From Desulfobacula sp. (GTDB lineage Bacteria > Desulfobacterota > Desulfobacteria > Desulfobacterales > Desulfobacteraceae): DNA of 10,188 bases. The first letter of the stretch is position 1; every line of letters starts with the position of its first letter. The stretch is taken from NCBI GenBank assembly GCA_029940245.1, contig JAOZRF010000067.1, forward strand, positions 1-10,188, read 5' to 3'. Under the pieces are notes generated by a model, which was given only the letters and a program-made list of their open reading frames with translations, was not told the DNA's origin and searched no databases. A program made the translations under genes and the position numbers. Below are positions 6,901 to 10,188 of the stretch, one piece after another.

Positions 6901-6996
6901 TCCCGGTAATACATTTTAAATCTAATATCAATCCTTGTGCAAAAGGGAAAGGGATTTAATATGTTAAGGGACTCGGATAAATAAAAACCTCCAAAA

Positions 6997-7054
6997 TGGG
7001 ATGCAGATTAGCGCAGATTTTCAGGATTACTAATCTGCGGCTATCTGCGTCCCA
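6997..7054. repeat. Long imperfect inverted repeat between the two TRAP operons
   Basis: Arms 6997-7019 and 7032-7054 (23 bases each) pair at 19 positions, with one further G-T wobble, around a 12-nt loop. Each arm holds two copies of a GCAGAT-type unit (GCAGAT and GCGCAGATT on the left). The element is richer in GC than its surroundings. It lies 107 nt after the dctM stop. Read on the - strand it is followed by TTTTGGAGGTTTTTATTT, so it could end the dctPQM transcript. It also looks like an interspersed palindromic repeat; similar CAGATTA/CTGCG palindromes occur, to my recollection, in many environmental genomes. Confidence 0.7.
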
Positions 7055-7160
7055 TAAAAACAAGGACAAACTTTAAGACCTTCCGAAATTGGCGATATAT
7101 TTATTTCTGAGTGCCTAACATCTTGAAAAATAAAAGAGTTCCAAACTTGAAAGGTCATGG

Positions 7161-8477
7161 TCAATACATGAGGTTTGGTAAAAATAATATAATTATCGGG
7201 AAAATCATCAAGATGATAACACCCAAAATAACTGCGACAAGAAAGGGAAAAATTCCTTTGAATATTTTTTCCAATGGAATTTCCTGTTCCAGCACATTTT
7301 TTGCTACTCCATAGACAACATATACGTTAATACCAACGGGTGGTGTGATGACCCCCATTTCCGTCACCATAACAATAATGATGCCAAACCAGATAGGGTC
7401 ATATCCAAGTTCCATGATAACGGGAAAGAAAATAGGAACGGTCAGGGTGACAAAGGCCAGGGCATCCATAAAACATCCGCCGATGAAATAAATTCCAATG
7501 ACCACTGCCATAACCAGAAAAGGGGACAATTGAAGTTCACTGACCCAACCGGCAATTTCAAAGGGGATCCTTGTAACGGCCAGAAATTTTCCAAAAATAA
7601 CTGCCCCTGCGATGAGCACCATAACCATGCACGAGGTTCTTAATGTCTCCATCAGGGATTTAACAAAACCTGCCCAGGTGATCTGTCTTCTTAGCATTGC
7701 AATGACAAGAAGGCCGAAAGCACCGATAGCAGCAGCCTCTGTCGGTGTAAAAAGACCGATAAAAATACCGCCGATAACCAGTATAAATATAGCCAGGGTT
7801 TCACCAAGACCCAGCAAGGCCTTGAATTTTTCAGTCCAGGTGAATTTTTCACCACAAGGCCCCTGTTCCGGATTGATTGTACAACTGATATATATGGTGA
7901 TAATAAATAATATCGTCACAAGGATGGCAGGGAAAATTCCGGCAACAAATAAAGCTCCAATGGATTGCTCCGTCAGGATACCGTAAATGATCAGGACAAC
8001 ACTGGGTGGCATAATCATACCAAGACCACCACCTGAAGCCACTGATCCAGTGGCCAGCTCATCTGCATAATTATAGCGTTTCATTTCAGGAAGACCAACA
8101 GTTGCCATGGTTGCTGCTGTGGCAGGACTGGAACCGCAGACCGCCCCAAAGGCGGTACAGGCAGAAACAGTAGCCATGGCCAGGCCGCCCCGGGTACTGC
8201 CCAGGAATTTATAACCGGCATCGTAAAGACGCTTGCTGATTCCGGAATTAAACCCAATCTGTCCCATGAGGATGAATAAGGGAATTGTTGTTAAATCATA
8301 AGATCCAAAGACTTCATACACATTTCTGGATAAAAGGGCCAGGCCGGCATTCGTTGTAATCACTGTGCTGAATCCAACAAAGCCAACAATGGCCATAACA
8401 AATGCAACAGGCATTCTTGTCATGAACAAAAAGATCATGATTGCAATACCGGTGATACCAATAAGTGTTGGACTCAT
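7161..8477 (-). CDS. dctM: TRAP transporter large permease subunit DctM
   Basis: This 438-residue inner-membrane protein forms the ion-coupled transport path of the three-gene TRAP system, together with DctQ and the receptor DctP. About 12 hydrophobic segments span its length. Conserved DctM motifs are IPLFILMGQIGFNSGI (65-80), GAVCGSSPATAATMATVGLPEM (111-132), MIMPPSVVLIIYG (154-166), GLFTPTEAAAIGAFG (241-255), GCFMDALAFVTLTVPIFFPV (334-353) and MGVITPPVGINVYV (374-387). Two similar halves with paired PP-containing hairpins are visible, as known for the family. Length is standard (425-440). The start overlaps the dctQ stop by ATGA (8474-8477). There is no good independent ribosome binding site, so it relies on coupling to dctQ. 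It is the last gene of its operon. Confidence 0.96.
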   Translation of the reverse strand: MSPTLIGITGIAIMIFLFMTRMPVAFVMAIVGFVGFSTVITTNAGLALLSRNVYEVFGSYDLTTIPLFILMGQIGFNSGISKRLYDAGYKFLGSTRGGLAMATVSACTAFGAVCGSSPATAATMATVGLPEMKRYNYADELATGSVASGGGLGMIMPPSVVLIIYGILTEQSIGALFVAGIFPAILVTILFIITIYISCTINPEQGPCGEKFTWTEKFKALLGLGETLAIFILVIGGIFIGLFTPTEAAAIGAFGLLVIAMLRRQITWAGFVKSLMETLRTSCMVMVLIAGAVIFGKFLAVTRIPFEIAGWVSELQLSPFLVMAVVIGIYFIGGCFMDALAFVTLTVPIFFPVIMELGYDPIWFGIIIVMVTEMGVITPPVGINVYVVYGVAKNVLEQEIPLEKIFKGIFPFLVAVILGVIILMIFPIIILFLPNLMY

Positions 8478-8968
8478 TTTGTTTTTAATTCTTTCAATTG
8501 TTTGATATCTTTAAAAATTGTCTCTAATATGGTAATAGAGAAAATCAGTAAACCAAAAGACAGCAGATATATAATATAATAAATGGGAAATTCCAGATTC
8601 ATGGAAACTTCTCCGGTTTTATGTATATCCTTTGCATAAAGAAACATCTGCCATGTCACAAGGCTGAATAAAATAAGGCTGATGGTCCGGGTAAAAAGGT
8701 CAATGATCAGCTGGGTTTTTTTTGACAGCAGCCTGACCAGTATTTCCACACCAACATGCCCATCCACCTTATATGTGTACGGTAAAGCGGCTGCAACAAT
8801 AATGGTTGCCAGAAAACCGATAAGCTCAACAGATCCAAAAATAGGATACTTGAAAAAACGACCGATCACATCAACAACCGTCAACACCATCATGGCCGTG
8901 ATGGCAACCGCTCCAATGATTTTTAATAATTCGGAAAATTTATTCAGTGCCCTGGAGATAATACTCAT
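8474..8968 (-). CDS. dctQ: TRAP transporter small permease subunit DctQ
   Basis: This 164-residue membrane protein is the small TRAP permease subunit, needed for DctM function. It has four predicted membrane segments (about 16-36, 48-66, 88-110, 126-150). The signatures VVDVIGRFFKYPIFGSVEL (32-50) and GHVGVEILVRLL (70-81) are typical of the family, as is the length. I prefer the ATG at 8968 because TAGGA (8975-8979) lies just before it. The same frame extends upstream to 9034, but those starts have no ribosome binding site, and that extension would be encoded by the inverted repeat between dctP and dctQ. The gene ends in ATGA shared with dctM and is separated from dctP by 88 nt. Confidence 0.93.
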   Translation of the reverse strand: MSIISRALNKFSELLKIIGAVAITAMMVLTVVDVIGRFFKYPIFGSVELIGFLATIIVAAALPYTYKVDGHVGVEILVRLLSKKTQLIIDLFTRTISLILFSLVTWQMFLYAKDIHKTGEVSMNLEFPIYYIIYLLSFGLLIFSITILETIFKDIKQLKELKTK

Positions 8969-8974
8969 AAAATA

Positions 8975-8979
8975 TCCTA
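8975..8979 (-). promoter_or_regulatory. Ribosome binding site that sets the dctQ start
   Basis: TAGGA on the - strand ends 6 nt before the ATG at 8968 and favours that start over the in-frame ATGs at 8983 and 9034. The start at 8983 has only TGTCTCAAATCTTTT before it. Confidence 0.6.
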
Positions 8980-8997
8980 GCATAAAAGATTTGAGAC

Positions 8998-9048
8998 ATG
9001 AGATATGAAAGATGAGAGGATGCCCACTACTCAAATTTCATATCTCAT
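8998..9048. repeat. Near-perfect inverted repeat between dctP and dctQ
   Basis: Arms 8998-9016 and 9030-9048 (19 bases) match at 17 positions, including 13 consecutive pairs (ATGAGATATGAAA with TTTCATATCTCAT), around a 13-nt loop. The hairpin begins 8 nt after the dctP stop codon. On the - strand it is followed by GTCTCAAATCTTTTATG, which is not a strong T tract, so full termination is unlikely. It could stall 3' decay or cause partial termination, leaving more dctP than dctQM mRNA. This would be similar in principle to REP elements between receptor and permease genes of other transporters. Confidence 0.8.
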
Positions 9049-9056
9049 TATTTTTT

Positions 9057-10052
9057 TTACATGTTTGCTTTGATGAAATTTACGACTGCTTTTCCATCAA
9101 TACCTTTTTTACTTACTTTTTCAGCATACTCATCCATAATCGGGGCAACTGCTGCTTTCCATTTTGCAACTTCAGCATCGGAAAGACTGACAAATTCTCC
9201 GCCTTTTGATTTAAAAAATTCAAGGCCTGCCTTATCAGATGAATCCCAGCCTTCACCATGTTTGTCTGCCCATTCAGCATTAATTTCCATTATGGTGTTT
9301 TGCTGTGCCGGGGTGAGCTTATTCCATTTTGCTTTATTCATAAATACAGCAAAGGTTGTGGTATAGGCAATCGGATAACTTTCTGTGACATATTTAACCA
9401 CTTCACCAAGTTTCCATCCCTTGTTCGATTCCATTGGGTGAAGAGATCCGTCGACAACACCTTTTTGCAGCATCTGGTAGCATTCATTCATGCCTTTCCC
9501 TACTGGTGATCCGCCAAGAGCTTTAATAACTCGGCCGCTAGCACCCGTTGTTCTGATTTTCATTCCTTTCATATCTTCTAATGATGCCACTTTTTTATTC
9601 ACCGTATTGATAAGGCCGGGACCATGTGCATGGAGAAACATGATCTTTGTATCATTAAATTCTTCCGGGCGAAATTTGTTTAAAACTGCATTGGCAACTT
9701 TAGTCGCCTGTACACCGCTTTTATATCCCAGAGGAAGATCGATGGCGGAAGCAACTGGAAAACGACCCCTTGAATAAGCAAGCACAGTCATTCCGATGTC
9801 TGCGATTCCATTAACAACTGCATCGTAGGTCTGGGGAGCTTTTGCCAGTGCTTGTGCCGGAAAATATTGAATAGAAATTTCACCATTGGTTCTTTTTTTA
9901 ACTTCATCACACCAGCTTTGTGCCAGTTGACTTTGAATATGTGTGGGCGGGAAAAAATTTGCATAGGTAAACACTGTTTTTGCCGATGCATTAAATGCAA
10001 ACATTGCACTAAAACAAAAAACTAAAAATGCTAGAAAAAGAATTCTCTTCAT
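9057..10052 (-). CDS. dctP: TRAP transporter solute receptor DctP
   Basis: This 331-residue periplasmic receptor of the DctP family delivers a carboxylate to the DctQM permease. A Sec signal peptide (MKRILFLAFL onward) probably ends with ASA at residue 24. Family signatures are FTYANFFPPTHIQSQLA (28-44), FPAQALAKAPQTYDAVVNGIADIG (about 64-87) and MKGMKIRTTGASGRVIKALG (161-180). Arg167 is at the place of the arginine that binds the ligand carboxylate in known DctP proteins. QKGVVDGSLHPMESN (196-210) is the usual QxGxVDG element. Length is normal. The ATG at 10052 is set by AGGAGG (10061-10066), 8 nt upstream, the strongest ribosome binding site in the operon, which suits a receptor needed in excess. 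The presence of Arg167 supports an organic-acid ligand; its identity is unknown. Confidence 0.96.
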   Translation of the reverse strand: MKRILFLAFLVFCFSAMFAFNASAKTVFTYANFFPPTHIQSQLAQSWCDEVKKRTNGEISIQYFPAQALAKAPQTYDAVVNGIADIGMTVLAYSRGRFPVASAIDLPLGYKSGVQATKVANAVLNKFRPEEFNDTKIMFLHAHGPGLINTVNKKVASLEDMKGMKIRTTGASGRVIKALGGSPVGKGMNECYQMLQKGVVDGSLHPMESNKGWKLGEVVKYVTESYPIAYTTTFAVFMNKAKWNKLTPAQQNTIMEINAEWADKHGEGWDSSDKAGLEFFKSKGGEFVSLSDAEVAKWKAAVAPIMDEYAEKVSKKGIDGKAVVNFIKANM

Positions 10053-10066
10053 TTCTTTGACCTCCT

Positions 10067-10188
10067 AAAAAAATTTGTAATGGGCCAGAAATTACCTTGA
10101 GGCCCTGCCTTTTGGATTATCTATTATGCTGTGCTGCTTTAGGGTTCCACCTCCTTTCAATAAAGGTACAATTTTTAGTGTTATAATG
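10067..10188 (-). promoter_or_regulatory. Upstream region of dctPQM, cut by the window edge
   Basis: No gene is seen here. On the - strand a 5-bp GC stem GGGCC/GGCCC (10101-10105 with 10082-10086; 14-nt loop) precedes a run of seven T (10067-10073), separated by about 8 nt. It could be a weak attenuator or the end of an upstream transcript. A small CCTTT/AAAGG hairpin lies at 10153-10166. I could not identify a convincing promoter. The true one may lie outside the window. Confidence 0.3.

Noticed and set aside
6900..6990. FNR/CRP-type operator near TTGATATTAGATTT upstream of the TAXI operon
   Set aside because: Only one half-site resembles a consensus; the second half does not match.
8969..9034. 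N-terminal extension of DctQ by 22 residues
   Set aside because: The extension is encoded by the inverted repeat, has no ribosome binding site, and is not typical of DctQ; the ATG at 8968 has TAGGA before it.
10133..10150. Possible sigma-54 promoter (TGGAAC ... GCA) upstream of dctP
   Set aside because: The distance between the GG and GC elements is one base short and the -24 box is poor.
10182..10187. TATAAT on the + strand at the window edge
   Set aside because: There is no matching -35 box and no gene visible downstream; it is likely chance in AT-rich DNA.

Overview
The window looks like a chromosomal accessory segment from a mesophilic, moderately AT-rich anaerobic bacterium, most likely a sulfate-reducing member of the Desulfobacterales. 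That placement is inference from two TRAP-type organic-acid uptake systems, a CoA-transferase pair, the style of the small proteins and the transposase type. No ribosomal RNA or other phylogenetic marker is present.

Left part (1-1120, + strand). A transposase relic runs in from the left edge. It keeps two catalytic-Asp motifs but appears to have lost the block carrying the catalytic Glu, and its tail is broken. A recognisable sigma-70 promoter follows (about 667-694), then a leader of roughly 127 nt, then a 67-residue cold-shock protein of the CspA type. Two hairpin terminators separate this gene from the convergent operon to its right.

Central operon (6863 down to 1135, - strand). In transcription order it encodes: a 142-residue exported protein of unknown function; a TAXI-family periplasmic solute receptor; a DUF1850 protein; a fused 4TM/12TM TRAP permease; and the two subunits (A then B) of a glutaconate-type class I CoA-transferase. 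Gaps are 1-29 nt, and one Shine-Dalgarno sequence overlaps the preceding stop codon, so this reads as a single transcription unit. The simplest reading is an import-and-activate module: the TAXI-TRAP carrier brings in an organic acid and the CoA-transferase converts it to a CoA thioester. The substrate cannot be read from the sequence.

Right operon (10052 down to 7161, - strand). This is a classical three-gene TRAP transporter in the order dctP (receptor), dctQ (small permease subunit), dctM (large permease subunit). dctQ and dctM overlap by ATGA. A 19-bp near-perfect inverted repeat sits directly after the dctP stop and may hold receptor mRNA above permease mRNA. The 297-nt gap between the two operons holds a second, different long inverted repeat (6997-7054) and a candidate -10 box for the central operon.

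No regulator, tRNA, CRISPR array or complete mobile element is visible. The points most worth following are the physical link of TAXI-TRAP with CoA-transferase, the unrecognised exported protein that opens that operon, and the two intergenic palindromes.
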